Positions 6,733 to 16,111 are shown, numbered from the stretch's first letter. The stretch: 21,763 nucleotides of DNA from Cloacimonetes bacterium UBA5210 (GCA_002412625.1 DHVK01000038.1:1-21763); one strand, 5' to 3'. The notes: generated from the letters alone by a model not told the origin. Translations and numbers: made by a program.

Positions 6733-9700
6733 ATGAATCGACGCATGGTTCCGGATTTTATCCTTCAAAAGACCCGCGCCAGAGAGTATATAGGTAGTTT
6801 CCACGCTTGGGTATTACACATCGATCTGGAGGATTTTACCGGGCTTTCCACCACCCTTACCCAGGAAAGCGAGCGCGGAGCAGAAAAGCTCTCAGACATC
6901 ATAAACTCTATCTTCAGCCCCGCAGTGGAGTCCATCGAGCAACATGGTGGGTTTATCAGCCGTTTCGCGGGAGATGCATTCATCGCCATTTTCCCGAACC
7001 ACAAACCGGATACAGCCTTGCACGCGTTTACTGCTGCCTGTGCGATCCGGGATATCGTGCAAAATACAGCCGCTGTGGATACAACCTGCCGCATCGGCAT
7101 GGCCAAAGGAGTGGTCAAATGGCAGATCCTTCCGAACCCCAAAAAGCACCTGTTTTGGTTAAACAGCTCTGCCATCAAGGAAGCCATTGACCTGCAGGAA
7201 GCTGCCAAGACCGGGCAAATCTTGGTGAATTCAAAGCGGCTCGGCAAGCTCGCGGCGCAAGAATTGATCGCCGAAGAGGCAGGATCGGGGATTGCGCTGA
7301 TCCACGCAGTAAGGCGTCATGTCCCTTGTCTGAAGACGGCAATCTGCCGCATGAGCCAAAAGTCATTTATCTCTCATGATATCCTACTGGGCAAGTCCGA
7401 GGGAGAATTTCGGGAAGTCCTTTCGGTATTCATAAACTTCCGCGGCGCGGATCATGCCGCACTGAATGCTCTGATCGAGCTTTCTTCAAAATATGGGGCA
7501 TATCTGAATAAAGTATTCAACAGTGCTAACGGATTGATTGCTCTGGTGCTGTTGGGAGCGCCTACTGCGTATGAAGACATAGTGTTGCGTGGTTTCCGTT
7601 TTGCCCATGAGCTCCGAGTGCTATTGGGCAATAGAATCCGCATCGGCATGAGCTTGGGGATAGATTATGCCGGCTTCATCGGCAGCAAAAAAATGTGCGA
7701 ATATACCGCCTTGGGATTGTCGGTTAACCTCAGCGCCCGCCTCTGCCATCTGGGGAAATGGGGAGACATCTGTTTCGAGGAAGCGTTGCTAAGCCCTTCC
7801 GCCCAATATCTGCGGTTTCGCAGCATGGATCCGGGTTTGATCAAGGGTTTCTCCGCACCGCTGAAATGCTACTCCTTTGACGGACTTCTGGAGGATTACG
7901 ATACCGGGTATCTGAGCCCTTTTATGGGGCGCGAGATGGAGCTGCAAGAACTAAAGGAGCATGGAAATGCCGCTTTTGCGGGAGAGCATCCTTCGCTGTT
8001 TGCACTGTATGGCGAGCCCGGTTCCGGAAAGAGCAGATTGGTATATGAATACTGTGAGTCAGTTAAACCCGCACGGCAATGCTTCATCCTGCAATGCGAC
8101 GGAATCCTGAAAAGCTCACTGCATCCATTTGTGTTCTTCATCAAAAAACAGTTTAATGGGCTAAAATCGGGCTCTTTGGAGCAACGCCGCCTGAATTTCC
8201 GGCGCCGATACCTTGGTTTTGTGCGGATGATCTCGCCGCGATTGAACGATGCGCAAAGAGCGGAACTAAAGCGCATGGAATCCATCCTGGCCGGCTTAAT
8301 TTCACTGGATTGGGAAGGCAGTCTGTTCCGCGAACTTAGCGGAGCCAACAAAGCCGGGGCGATGCAAAAGGCGGTGATTCAGCTATTTGAATTCTACGCT
8401 CTGCACCTGCCCACAGTATTAGTGGTTGAGGATGCGCAATGGCTGGATGAAGATTCTGCCGGGTTGCTGGGTGCTTTGGTCAAAGCCTTGAAAAACAGCA
8501 GGATACAGGTGCTTGCTACTGCCAGATACAACGACGATGGCAGCTTTCCGGAGCCCTTTGGAGATGAGCAACATACAATGCTGAAGCTGAAATCTTGGGA
8601 TGAAATACAGATCAAAGCCTTTGCCGCCGCCCTGTTCAAACAGCCAGTCTCGGAAGCACTGGCCTCGTATCTGAAGGACAAGACTTTAGGCAACTTGCTG
8701 CACGTGGAACAAATATGTGCCCATCTGCAGGCAAACCGGCTCTTGGAGACCATCGATGGATTGCTGTATCTAAAGGATACCGGAGTGCAGATTTCCTCCG
8801 GGATAAACTCCATGCTGGTGGCCAGAATCGACCGCCTGGATAAGAGCATGAAGGATGCGGTACAGGCGGCAAGCGTGTTGGGCAACGAGTTTACCGCGGA
8901 AGTCTTGCAAGAGCTGCTGATCCGGTCTCAGAGCTTCAGCAATGAGCTTTCCGATCCCGCTGAGATCTTGGAAAACGGGCGCAAGAGCAGGTTGTGGAAC
9001 ATGCTGAATGAAGTTAGCTACAGCTTCAGCCACGGCCTTCTGCGCGATACGGCATACGAGATGCAACTGGGTAAACATCTGGCAAAGCTGCACCGTTTGG
9101 CTGCCGAGATCATGGTGGATTACTGGCAGGGAGATCAAAGTAAGCATGCCGAGATTGCGGCGCACTTCGAGCGGGGAGAACTTCCGGATAAAGCCTTCGA
9201 GCACTACCAGCAGGCTGGATTATGGGCCAGAGACCTGTATCAACAACATGAGAGCCTGGAATATCTGAATAAAGCCTTAGAAATCTTGCGGATCCATAGT
9301 CCGGATAATGAACATGCGCAAGCAGACACCCTGATGGAGATTGGCATACTGTTTACAAACTTCGGGAAATACGACCTTGCCATGGGCTATCTGAAGCAAT
9401 CTGAAAAGCTGTATCTCAGATCAAATGGCAGCGAATCTTGCCAGATATCATCCTGCTATGGAAACAAGGGAAGGGTATTAAAAGCCATTGGTGATTACGA
9501 TGCCGCGATAGAGTACCTGAACCGGAACCTTGACATACTGCTGAAGACAAAAGGCGCTGAACATGAATATGTGGCTACTACACTGATAAATCTGGGTGAT
9601 TGCTATAACCTTAAAGGGGATGTGGAAAAAGGCATAGAGCTTACACAACAAGGTCTTACTCTGCGGGAAAGCATCCTGGGGAAAGATCACTACCTGATTG

Positions 9701-10269
9701 GCGATTCCCTCATCAACCTGGCCTGTATGTATGCCGATAAAGCTGATTTTGTTAAAGCCAAAATGCATATTGATGCCGCGATTAACATCATGGAGAACAC
9801 GGCAGATTCTCATTATCTATCCAAGACCATTATGTATAACAATGCTGGGAGGATCTATACGAATCTTGGTGAAAGTGAGATCGGCATGGCATATTACGAG
9901 GAATCCATCCGCCAGGGCAATGAAGGCTTGGGTCCCAGACACCCGGATACCATGGTCTCCATGTTCAATATCGCTTCTTCGTGTTTGGATGGAGAGCAGT
10001 ATGGCAAAGCCCATCAGTTCTTGGAAGAAGTACGAGATGTTTGGCAAGAAAGCCTGGGAGAGGGGCATCCCTGGCTTGCCTTGTGTTACAACAGCCTCGG
10101 TAAGGCGGAAACCGGTTTAGGAAACCCACAAAAAGGGCTAGAACTTTGCTTACGCGCTTTGCGGGATATTCATGCAAAACTGGGCAAAGAGCATCCCTGG
10201 TGTGAAGCCGTAGAGGAGAATATTGCTTGGACCAAAGAGTTTCTGAATACAAGCGGGGAGGAAGCGTGA
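6733..10269 (+). CDS. sAC-like protein: tandem class III nucleotidyl cyclase domains, AAA-type ATPase and TPRs
   Basis: Predicted cytoplasmic signalling protein of 1178 residues making cAMP (or cGMP) from the nucleotide triphosphate. C1 domain (about 22-180) carries the metal aspartates D31 and D81 (FAGDAF). C2 domain (about 228-365) lacks them but has N332 and R336 (VNLSAR), the transition-state residues that C1 lacks, and K260 in LNKVF, as in animal soluble adenylyl cyclase. One composite active site per polypeptide is therefore expected. The ATPase follows with Walker A GEPGSGKS (427-434) and Walker B LVVEDAQWLD (563-572), then kinesin-light-chain-like TPRs from about 818 to the C terminus. 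No signal peptide or membrane segment is evident. Start: AGGAG seven bases before ATG. The gene stands alone, divergent from stnCBA. Domain reading is firm; product and stimulus are inferred. Confidence 0.85.
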   Translation: MNRRMVPDFILQKTRAREYIGSFHAWVLHIDLEDFTGLSTTLTQESERGAEKLSDIINSIFSPAVESIEQHGGFISRFAGDAFIAIFPNHKPDTALHAFTAACAIRDIVQNTAAVDTTCRIGMAKGVVKWQILPNPKKHLFWLNSSAIKEAIDLQEAAKTGQILVNSKRLGKLAAQELIAEEAGSGIALIHAVRRHVPCLKTAICRMSQKSFISHDILLGKSEGEFREVLSVFINFRGADHAALNALIELSSKYGAYLNKVFNSANGLIALVLLGAPTAYEDIVLRGFRFAHELRVLLGNRIRIGMSLGIDYAGFIGSKKMCEYTALGLSVNLSARLCHLGKWGDICFEEALLSPSAQYLRFRSMDPGLIKGFSAPLKCYSFDGLLEDYDTGYLSPFMGREMELQELKEHGNAAFAGEHPSLFALYGEPGSGKSRLVYEYCESVKPARQCFILQCDGILKSSLHPFVFFIKKQFNGLKSGSLEQRRLNFRRRYLGFVRMISPRLNDAQRAELKRMESILAGLISLDWEGSLFRELSGANKAGAMQKAVIQLFEFYALHLPTVLVVEDAQWLDEDSAGLLGALVKALKNSRIQVLATARYNDDGSFPEPFGDEQHTMLKLKSWDEIQIKAFAAALFKQPVSEALASYLKDKTLGNLLHVEQICAHLQANRLLETIDGLLYLKDTGVQISSGINSMLVARIDRLDKSMKDAVQAASVLGNEFTAEVLQELLIRSQSFSNELSDPAEILENGRKSRLWNMLNEVSYSFSHGLLRDTAYEMQLGKHLAKLHRLAAEIMVDYWQGDQSKHAEIAAHFERGELPDKAFEHYQQAGLWARDLYQQHESLEYLNKALEILRIHSPDNEHAQADTLMEIGILFTNFGKYDLAMGYLKQSEKLYLRSNGSESCQISSCYGNKGRVLKAIGDYDAAIEYLNRNLDILLKTKGAEHEYVATTLINLGDCYNLKGDVEKGIELTQQGLTLRESILGKDHYLIGDSLINLACMYADKADFVKAKMHIDAAINIMENTADSHYLSKTIMYNNAGRIYTNLGESEIGMAYYEESIRQGNEGLGPRHPDTMVSMFNIASSCLDGEQYGKAHQFLEEVRDVWQESLGEGHPWLALCYNSLGKAETGLGNPQKGLELCLRALRDIHAKLGKEHPWCEAVEENIAWTKEFLNTSGEEA

Positions 10270-10371
10270 TAACCAAGATGGCATTGCAAAGATTGGTATG
10301 CGCAGGCGAGTATTGAATACATTCCCGGAAACAAAGGATAACATTAAAGATAGTCTGGTACCCGCAACAAT

Positions 10372-10402
10372 AGGGCTTGTTGTCTTGAAAGACCCTCGTT
10401 TT
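10372..10402 (+). terminator. Weak candidate terminator after the cyclase gene
   Basis: AGGGCTT (10372-10378) can pair with AAG-A-CCCT (10389-10396) with one bulged A, followed after CG by TTTT. An overlapping alternative stem CAACAA/TTGTTG lies at 10365-10382. The stem is short, so support is modest. Confidence 0.3.
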
Positions 10403-10476
10403 GGAATAAATATTGCGTAGCTAAAGTCATAAATATCAGAGCTAATAACAAAACTGAGTCATCGAAGGAGGAGACA

Positions 10477-13209
10477 ATGAAACGCCTTGTTCTAATTTTG
10501 GTTTTACAGTTGATAATCTGTGGAGCTTTTGCAATTACTTGGGAATGGGAGCAGACCCTTGGTCTTCCAGCCACCGCTTTCGCCGGAGAGAATGCCATTC
10601 AGGCTGTGGGTGATACGCTCTACACCGCCTATATTGTTCAAACTCCACCAATGTACGAATATGGTCTTTTATACTTCAGCAAATCTTCGACCGATTTCAC
10701 CAGCAATATCAACTTATCCAGCCAAGGTATCCCGGCGACCGGTAAACCTACCCTGGTTGTAGACTTGCCAAATATCAGTATCTTGGTAAACTCAGATATT
10801 GGTTTGTTTAAACTAAGTTCATCAGACTATGGTATTACCTGGGAATTTAATCAACTGATCAACAACATGTTGCATAGCAATGATCCCTATCCGATCCTGA
10901 CACAGGGCGGGGGATCTGTCCGCTCTTTCACGGTTAACTCCATGACGGATACCACGGACGTGATGTATTATACCCAACAAAGTAGTGATGTGCGAGGCAA
11001 GCCAGTCTATTTTTGGGGACAGGATATCGTTTATGGAGCTATTAAGACAGCCGGAGATATTTATCTAAGGCAGGTGGGCGGGGGAACCAACAACGGCTGG
11101 CCCACTTTTCTGGGACCGGTGATAATCTCCGGGAACGTGGTCTCCACACCTGCTTTCTACCCGGTGGATCAGGTTTTTCAGGGGGGACTGGTAGAAAATG
11201 CCGAAATGGATGCCACGGTGATCAGATCAGGATTATACAAGCAGGATTTCATCGATAACGCTACTATTATGGAATCCCCCTATGGCCTTGAATCAATTCT
11301 GCTGTTGGAGGTAGAGGGAAATACCGCGTCAGGATATTGGGGCTTAGTAGGAGAACCTCGAAGAGCGTTTGCGGATGTTTGGAATCCGTATCCCCCTCTG
11401 CCTGTGGCTGATGCAGATTCACTGTTCAGGAACACTTTTACCATCCGGGATACTCTGTGGACAGAGATAGCCCCCTTTGAACTGCCTGACAAGCTTTTTA
11501 CCGATGCGACACTTTGGATTGAAGGCACGTTCAGTGGTGTAAAGAGTATTTACAGTAGCGAAATAATCTATACAATCGGCGATATCCTGTTACAGGGAAC
11601 TGCTCCCGGAGAAGATCCTTCCGCCAACCCCAGTGACAAAGTCACGTTGATCAGCGATAAGAAGATACTGCTGAAATATGGCTATAAACATCCCGGTGAT
11701 AGTCTTCGCTATCATCCCAATTGCGGTCCGGATAGTGAGCCCATCCTGATCTATGCCGATCTCATTGCACTGAAAACTGATTTCTTGCCGTCGGAAGATC
11801 AACCAGATTTCGACGCCGGAGAGTTCAGCTTCGAATATCAGCATCCGCATCCTTCCACACCGGCGGTGAATCTAATATATTATGACGAAGAGCTTTACTA
11901 CGACTGGATTGATATCCATCGCCGCAGATATCCCCCAACCTCGTCTCAGCCCTGGCCGGCTAACATTGATTATCCTTGGTATAACCCCCTCTGGCCGGAG
12001 CGACAACCATACACGGAACGAGGAGTTGTAAAGAGCTACGGCGCAATATATCAGAATCGACGTGGACTCATGCATCGCTCGGGGAACGATTCTGAATATC
12101 CCAGTAATTCTGGGGTGTGGAATATTCCTTATGATATGTGCGGCGGTCCGGTTACTTTAACACCTATTCCCGATCCTGTTATAAATAATCTGATTCTGCA
12201 AAACAGAAAATATCCGGGCACATCGGGATCAGGGGTTGGCTATAAAAGGTATCACATAGCTGATACACGCGATTTTCCCGGGCTTCCCCGCAAAGAAATC
12301 TGGAGCTTGGGAGCATTGATCGCGGAACATCAATATGGCTCTGAACAGATCGTGAAATGGCACAAAAGAAATGAGCAAGTAGTGCACAAATCCATCGATT
12401 ACTACGATGGCGAATGGTTGTATCAGCTCAATAACACATTGCTTACAGACGATATGGCGTATCCGCATGATCCCGGCGAGGGCTGGGAGATTGTGCAGGC
12501 GAAATTGCTTTATGGTGGCGGTGTTCTCACTCTGCAAAAGAGTACAGTGGAGAGCGCTCCGGGTTATCGCCTGGTAATATCCACTCTCGAAGGCGAACAA
12601 GCAAGCAATAACTTCATTACGGAATCTCCGCATGAATTTATAGCCTTAAGCCGCATAGCGGATGGCTTTCTGCTGCCCATACCAAACTCTGATGGGAACT
12701 TGACTGTCTTACGCTTCAATGAGAGTGGTTATGTCACCGAAGAGACATCCACGATAGAACTGCCTGATGGTGCCTTGGGAGAGGATATCACGGATTCCCG
12801 GGTCACTTTTATCAATCCCTCCGGCTCCATTCTTCATGCCTGTCTTTGGTTCCGCTCTTCAAACCAAAGCAGCGCCATCCTTCACAAATACGGTAGCATA
12901 GACCCGGTGGCACTTGATGATCCCTCTGTCGCGCCAATCCTTGCGAAGGTGAAGTGCTATCCGAACCCCTTCGCAAGGCAGATCAACATCGAAGTGGAAT
13001 CCAATAAGGCAATTCGCAGCCAGATCGGGATTTACAACATCCGAGGCCAAAAAGTAAGGGATTTGCCGATGGATCTGAGCAAAGGCACCGAAACCTTTGT
13101 CTGGGATGGATGTAACAAAAAAGGACAATCCGTAGCAAAGGGCATTTATTTCGTCAAAGTAAAGGGTTTGCCGGATAGCAAAACTCAAAGAATCTTGAAA
13201 TTGGATTGA
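10477..13209 (+). CDS. Large secreted protein with one Asp-box and a type IX-like/FlgD-like C-terminal domain
   Basis: Predicted exported or surface protein of 910 residues, function unknown. A Sec signal peptide spans 1-19 (MKRLVLILVLQLIICGAFA). The N-terminal third looks like all-beta blades and holds one clear Asp-box, SSDYGITW at 115-122, as in BNR/sialidase-type propellers; no full set of blades or catalytic residues was recognised. The middle (about 320-450) has short beta repeats like those in extracellular matrix-type proteins of this group. Residues from about 823 form an immunoglobulin-like domain beginning CYPNPF, with a WDG turn and GIYFVKVKG near the end, typical of FlgD-like and type IX sorting domains. 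GGAGGAG lies just upstream of ATG. It is 207 bases after the cyclase gene on the same strand, which is no proof of a link. Secretion is well supported; activity is not. Confidence 0.8.
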   Translation: MKRLVLILVLQLIICGAFAITWEWEQTLGLPATAFAGENAIQAVGDTLYTAYIVQTPPMYEYGLLYFSKSSTDFTSNINLSSQGIPATGKPTLVVDLPNISILVNSDIGLFKLSSSDYGITWEFNQLINNMLHSNDPYPILTQGGGSVRSFTVNSMTDTTDVMYYTQQSSDVRGKPVYFWGQDIVYGAIKTAGDIYLRQVGGGTNNGWPTFLGPVIISGNVVSTPAFYPVDQVFQGGLVENAEMDATVIRSGLYKQDFIDNATIMESPYGLESILLLEVEGNTASGYWGLVGEPRRAFADVWNPYPPLPVADADSLFRNTFTIRDTLWTEIAPFELPDKLFTDATLWIEGTFSGVKSIYSSEIIYTIGDILLQGTAPGEDPSANPSDKVTLISDKKILLKYGYKHPGDSLRYHPNCGPDSEPILIYADLIALKTDFLPSEDQPDFDAGEFSFEYQHPHPSTPAVNLIYYDEELYYDWIDIHRRRYPPTSSQPWPANIDYPWYNPLWPERQPYTERGVVKSYGAIYQNRRGLMHRSGNDSEYPSNSGVWNIPYDMCGGPVTLTPIPDPVINNLILQNRKYPGTSGSGVGYKRYHIADTRDFPGLPRKEIWSLGALIAEHQYGSEQIVKWHKRNEQVVHKSIDYYDGEWLYQLNNTLLTDDMAYPHDPGEGWEIVQAKLLYGGGVLTLQKSTVESAPGYRLVISTLEGEQASNNFITESPHEFIALSRIADGFLLPIPNSDGNLTVLRFNESGYVTEETSTIELPDGALGEDITDSRVTFINPSGSILHACLWFRSSNQSSAILHKYGSIDPVALDDPSVAPILAKVKCYPNPFARQINIEVESNKAIRSQIGIYNIRGQKVRDLPMDLSKGTETFVWDGCNKKGQSVAKGIYFVKVKGLPDSKTQRILKLD

Positions 13210-13233
13210 TTCACTATAAACCAACGATGGATA

Positions 13234-13259
13234 TGCCCCGGTTGTCTTCCACCGGGGCA
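13234..13259 (+). terminator. Strong stem-loop after the secreted-protein gene
   Basis: TGCCCCGGT (13234-13242) and ACCGGGGCA (13251-13259) form a perfect 9-bp stem with an eight-base loop, starting 25 bases after the stop codon. No T-tract follows, so it may be a hairpin-only terminator or an mRNA 3' end protector. Confidence 0.55.
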
Positions 13260-13452
13260 CACTAAAGCCTGATTCGGATAGGCTGCGCGGTGGGCTGAGG
13301 CCCAAAAACCAAACACCAAAAACCCATAATCCATCACGATCGAAAGCGGACGAGAATCAGACTGGCCGAAACATGGGGGAGTGCATGCATCCTTTGACCT
13401 TGACAGCAACGCTAAAGGAAAAAGAATGCCGAAAAAAGATGCGGAGTAGCTC

Positions 13453-14553
13453 ATGATATTCTTACCAACCAGGATTTACTTTGGTGCAGGAGCTCTTGTA
13501 GAAGCCGGGGATCAGTTAGCCCAATTGGGCAGCAGGGCTCTGATTGTCTGCGGAAAAAGTAGCGCGCACGAAAGCGGAGTGATGGCAGAACTGTTGCCTC
13601 TGCTTGACAAAAAAGAGATAAAGCATAGCGTGTATGCCGGGATTAGCGAAAACCCCAGCACTGATCAGGTGATCCGGGGGAAGGAGCAATATATCGCCGA
13701 ATCCTGCGATTTCATCATCGGAATCGGTGGCGGCAGCCCGCTGGATGCAGCCAAAGCGATATCTCTGGCATCGGCTAATGATCTGAGAGAAGATCAGCTC
13801 TATGACGCCAGCCTGCGCCAAAAGGCATATCCGATCGTGGCGATTCCCACTACACATGGCACGGGCAGCGAAGTAACTCAATACAGTGTGCTTACTGATC
13901 TCTCAGCAAAGAAAAAGGCAGGCTTTGGCAGCGATTTGATCTTCCCCAAAATCGCCATCATCGATCCTCGCTATACGACAAGCCTGAACCCCAAAGTGAG
14001 CCTGAATACCTCAATTGATGCGCTTTCACACCTCCTGGAGGGGATATATAGTACCCAACGCAATCCACTCTTGTATCCGATGATCTTCCGGGGGATCAAG
14101 CTGATTATGGATTATCTCAGCCTCTGCTTGAAAGAACCGGAGCATCTGCCGGCGCGGGAAGCCCTTGCCCTGGCCTCCATGTATGGCGGCATCGCGATCG
14201 CGCACACCAGTACCACGCTTCAGCACTCCATCGGCTACCCTTTCACGACAGAGTTTGGCGTGCCACACGGTCTGGCAAACGGCATGTTTATGGAGCCCAT
14301 CATGCGCTTCTATGCCCCCATGCTGAAGGATGAGCTTGCCGCGCTGTTCGGCTTTCTGGATTGCAGCATGCAGGACTTTTGGGACTGGCTGGATGAATTT
14401 CCCATCAAGGTGAAAGTGCCAGCGGATGACGCAGTCTTGAACAGCTGGATCCCGCAGATCCTCTCTGCCAGGAACACCGCTATCAGTCCTGTGCAACCTT
14501 CAGAAAGGGAATTGCTGGCCATTTTGAAAACCGCTCAAGGAGATAGAACATGA
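13453..14553 (+). CDS. Iron-containing (group III) alcohol dehydrogenase
   Basis: NAD(P)-dependent dehydrogenase/reductase of the Fe-ADH family, 366 residues, cytosolic. The Rossmann-like N-terminal half has the family dinucleotide motif GGGSPLDAAK at 92-101 and the TTHGTGSEV segment at 133-141. The metal ligands D189, H193, H258 and H272 are all present, the last two in the usual QHSIGYP and VPHGLANG contexts. The substrate (an alcohol, diol or aldehyde) cannot be read from sequence. It overlaps the next gene by four bases (ATGA), so the pair is probably translationally coupled. GGAG lies eight to nine bases before ATG. In a fermenter it would plausibly reduce an aldehyde to dispose of NADH, but this is inference. 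Confidence 0.9.
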   Translation: MIFLPTRIYFGAGALVEAGDQLAQLGSRALIVCGKSSAHESGVMAELLPLLDKKEIKHSVYAGISENPSTDQVIRGKEQYIAESCDFIIGIGGGSPLDAAKAISLASANDLREDQLYDASLRQKAYPIVAIPTTHGTGSEVTQYSVLTDLSAKKKAGFGSDLIFPKIAIIDPRYTTSLNPKVSLNTSIDALSHLLEGIYSTQRNPLLYPMIFRGIKLIMDYLSLCLKEPEHLPAREALALASMYGGIAIAHTSTTLQHSIGYPFTTEFGVPHGLANGMFMEPIMRFYAPMLKDELAALFGFLDCSMQDFWDWLDEFPIKVKVPADDAVLNSWIPQILSARNTAISPVQPSERELLAILKTAQGDRT

Positions 14554-14891
14554 AAGTGAATGATTTCCGGGCCACCCGCCTCAAACTTACCAAGCTTACT
14601 TTGGAGAAAGCCAATCTGAATATCAAGCGCTTTTTCGCCCTGGACACTGCGGCTTATACCGAGGGCACGCTAAGCGCCAAACATAAGGAGCTGATGGGTT
14701 TGGTGGCATCCATGGTGCTGCGGTGTGACGATTGCATCTGCTACCATCTTGACCAATGCCATGCCGCAGGGGTGAAGAATGAGGAGCTTCAGGAAGCCAT
14801 GAACATCGCCCTGGTGGTCGGCGGCTCGATCGTGATCCCCCATCTCAGGCGCGCAAATGCTTATTGGGAAGAGCTTTCTACCACTTCTTGA
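14550..14891 (+). CDS. Carboxymuconolactone decarboxylase-family (AhpD-like) protein
   Basis: Small all-helical protein of 113 residues. The core around 50-75 carries C59-x2-C62 followed by C64 and H66, the redox CxxC arrangement of AhpD-like members rather than of true decarboxylases. The family is often peroxidase-linked or of unknown role. AAGGAGA lies just upstream of ATG and the start overlaps the alcohol dehydrogenase stop. Its last 14 bases overlap the end of the convergent DUF486 gene. A redox helper to the dehydrogenase is one possibility suggested by coupling only. Confidence 0.85.
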   Translation: MKVNDFRATRLKLTKLTLEKANLNIKRFFALDTAAYTEGTLSAKHKELMGLVASMVLRCDDCICYHLDQCHAAGVKNEELQEAMNIALVVGGSIVIPHLRRANAYWEELSTTS

Positions 14892-15207
14892 AGATAAAGA
14901 ACACCGCCAGAGCAATCAGGCAAAAGCCCACGATATAGTTCCAGCGCAGGTCTTCTTTCAAATAGAATACCGAGAAGGCAGCAAAGACGACCAGCGTGAT
15001 CACTTCCTGAACCGTCTTCAATTGATATGCGTTATAAACCCCGTATCCGATCCGGTTTGCCGGAACCTGGAAGCAATATTCAAAGAACGCGATGAACCAA
15101 GAGATCATGATCACCTTGAATAGCGGAGAAGCCTTGTACTTCAGGTGTCCATACCAGGCGAAGGTCATGAAGATATTTGAGATCGAGAGCAGGATGATCG
15201 TTTTCAT
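14878..15207 (-). CDS. DUF486-family (DMT superfamily) small membrane protein
   Basis: A 109-residue protein with four predicted transmembrane helices (about 3-20, 30-48, 68-84 and 88-106), including a YGHLKYK segment near 19-25 and a final GFCLIALAVFFIFKKW stretch, as in the DUF486 family of small multidrug-like transporters. Its substrate is unknown. It is the last gene of the eight-gene operon, 19 bases after the HAD phosphatase, with AGGGGAG upstream of ATG. Its 3' end overlaps the convergent CMD-family gene by 14 bases. Confidence 0.82.
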   Translation of the reverse strand: MKTIILLSISNIFMTFAWYGHLKYKASPLFKVIMISWFIAFFEYCFQVPANRIGYGVYNAYQLKTVQEVITLVVFAAFSVFYLKEDLRWNYIVGFCLIALAVFFIFKKW

Positions 15208-15226
15208 CGAACGGAACTCCCCTTTA

Positions 15227-16111
15227 CTATTTATTCAGATCCGGTTGCAGCGCTTGGATCCAGAGTTCTGCGGCTTGCCTGAAACCGTCTTCCGCGCAGC
15301 TCGCGACTGCCCTGAACTGCGCTTTCAGATCATCCGGAGCATTGGCTGTCACGAAGGCATTTGAGCAGATTTCCAGCATATGCAGGTCGTTGTAATCATT
15401 TCCGATCACCATGGTTTGCTGCAGTGAAAGCCCAAGCATCGTCAGCAGGCGGAGCAGCCCGTCTCCTTTATTCACTCCGGGAGCGAAGATCTCGATCCAC
15501 AGCGAAGAGAAATCCAGCGGAGAGGTAGTGCGGATCGTGGTAAGCGGGGCGAGGCGTTTCTGCAGCAGAGGATAGACCTCCTGACGTTGTTCGGGAACAA
15601 TTGCCAGAAACTGGGTCGCGGAGATCCAGGAAGGCCGCGCAGAAGGGTCCAACTCAGTTGCAAATTCTCGGTAAATCCCGACGCGGTCCAGGAAGTCCGG
15701 ATTCTCTCCAAAAGCTTTGTAATGCATGATATGCGTGTCCGGAACCTCTTTGTGGATCATGTAGTCCAGCTTGAGTTCGTCCAGGACCTTGCTTGCCAGA
15801 AGGATTTGCCGCTCATTCAGATTTTGGCTATAGATCAGCTCCTTGCTTTGCCAGTCCATGATCCCGGCTCCGGTGGCAAAGATCACGTAATCGAAGGGAG
15901 CATCCGGAGGGATAACCTTTTGCAGGCTGAATAACGAGCGCCCTGTTGCCAATACCCGGCAGATCCCGGATTGGCGCAGCTCTTCCAGCATGGCCAGATT
16001 GCCGGCGCTGATCTCGCCATTATGTGGTAAAAGCGTGCCATCCAGATCGCTGACACATGTTCCCAGATACTTAAGCGGTATAAATCGGATATCTTTCATT
16101 ACTTTATTCAT
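15227..16111 (-). CDS. HAD-superfamily (Cof-type) phosphatase
   Basis: Predicted cytosolic Mg-dependent phosphatase of 294 residues. Motif I is SDLDGT with the nucleophile D22 and acid/base D24, motif II the ATGRS segment, motif III the lysine in GVNKGDG, and motif IV GNDYNDLHM near the C terminus. A long insertion between motifs II and III is the C2 cap of the Cof/IIB subfamily. The frame runs open upstream into pdxK; ATG 16111 overlaps the pdxK stop (ATGA) and is chosen, with a second ATG at 16099. Coupling to a pyridoxal kinase suggests a PLP phosphatase, as some Cof members are, but the substrate cannot be read directly; other sugar phosphates remain possible. Confidence 0.88.
   Translation of the reverse strand: MNKVMKDIRFIPLKYLGTCVSDLDGTLLPHNGEISAGNLAMLEELRQSGICRVLATGRSLFSLQKVIPPDAPFDYVIFATGAGIMDWQSKELIYSQNLNERQILLASKVLDELKLDYMIHKEVPDTHIMHYKAFGENPDFLDRVGIYREFATELDPSARPSWISATQFLAIVPEQRQEVYPLLQKRLAPLTTIRTTSPLDFSSLWIEIFAPGVNKGDGLLRLLTMLGLSLQQTMVIGNDYNDLHMLEICSNAFVTANAPDDLKAQFRAVASCAEDGFRQAAELWIQALQPDLNK

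Noticed and set aside
13373..13456. 27-codon open frame overlapping the alcohol dehydrogenase start by ATGA
   Set aside because: No good ribosome binding site and a low-complexity basic product with no similarity I recognise.
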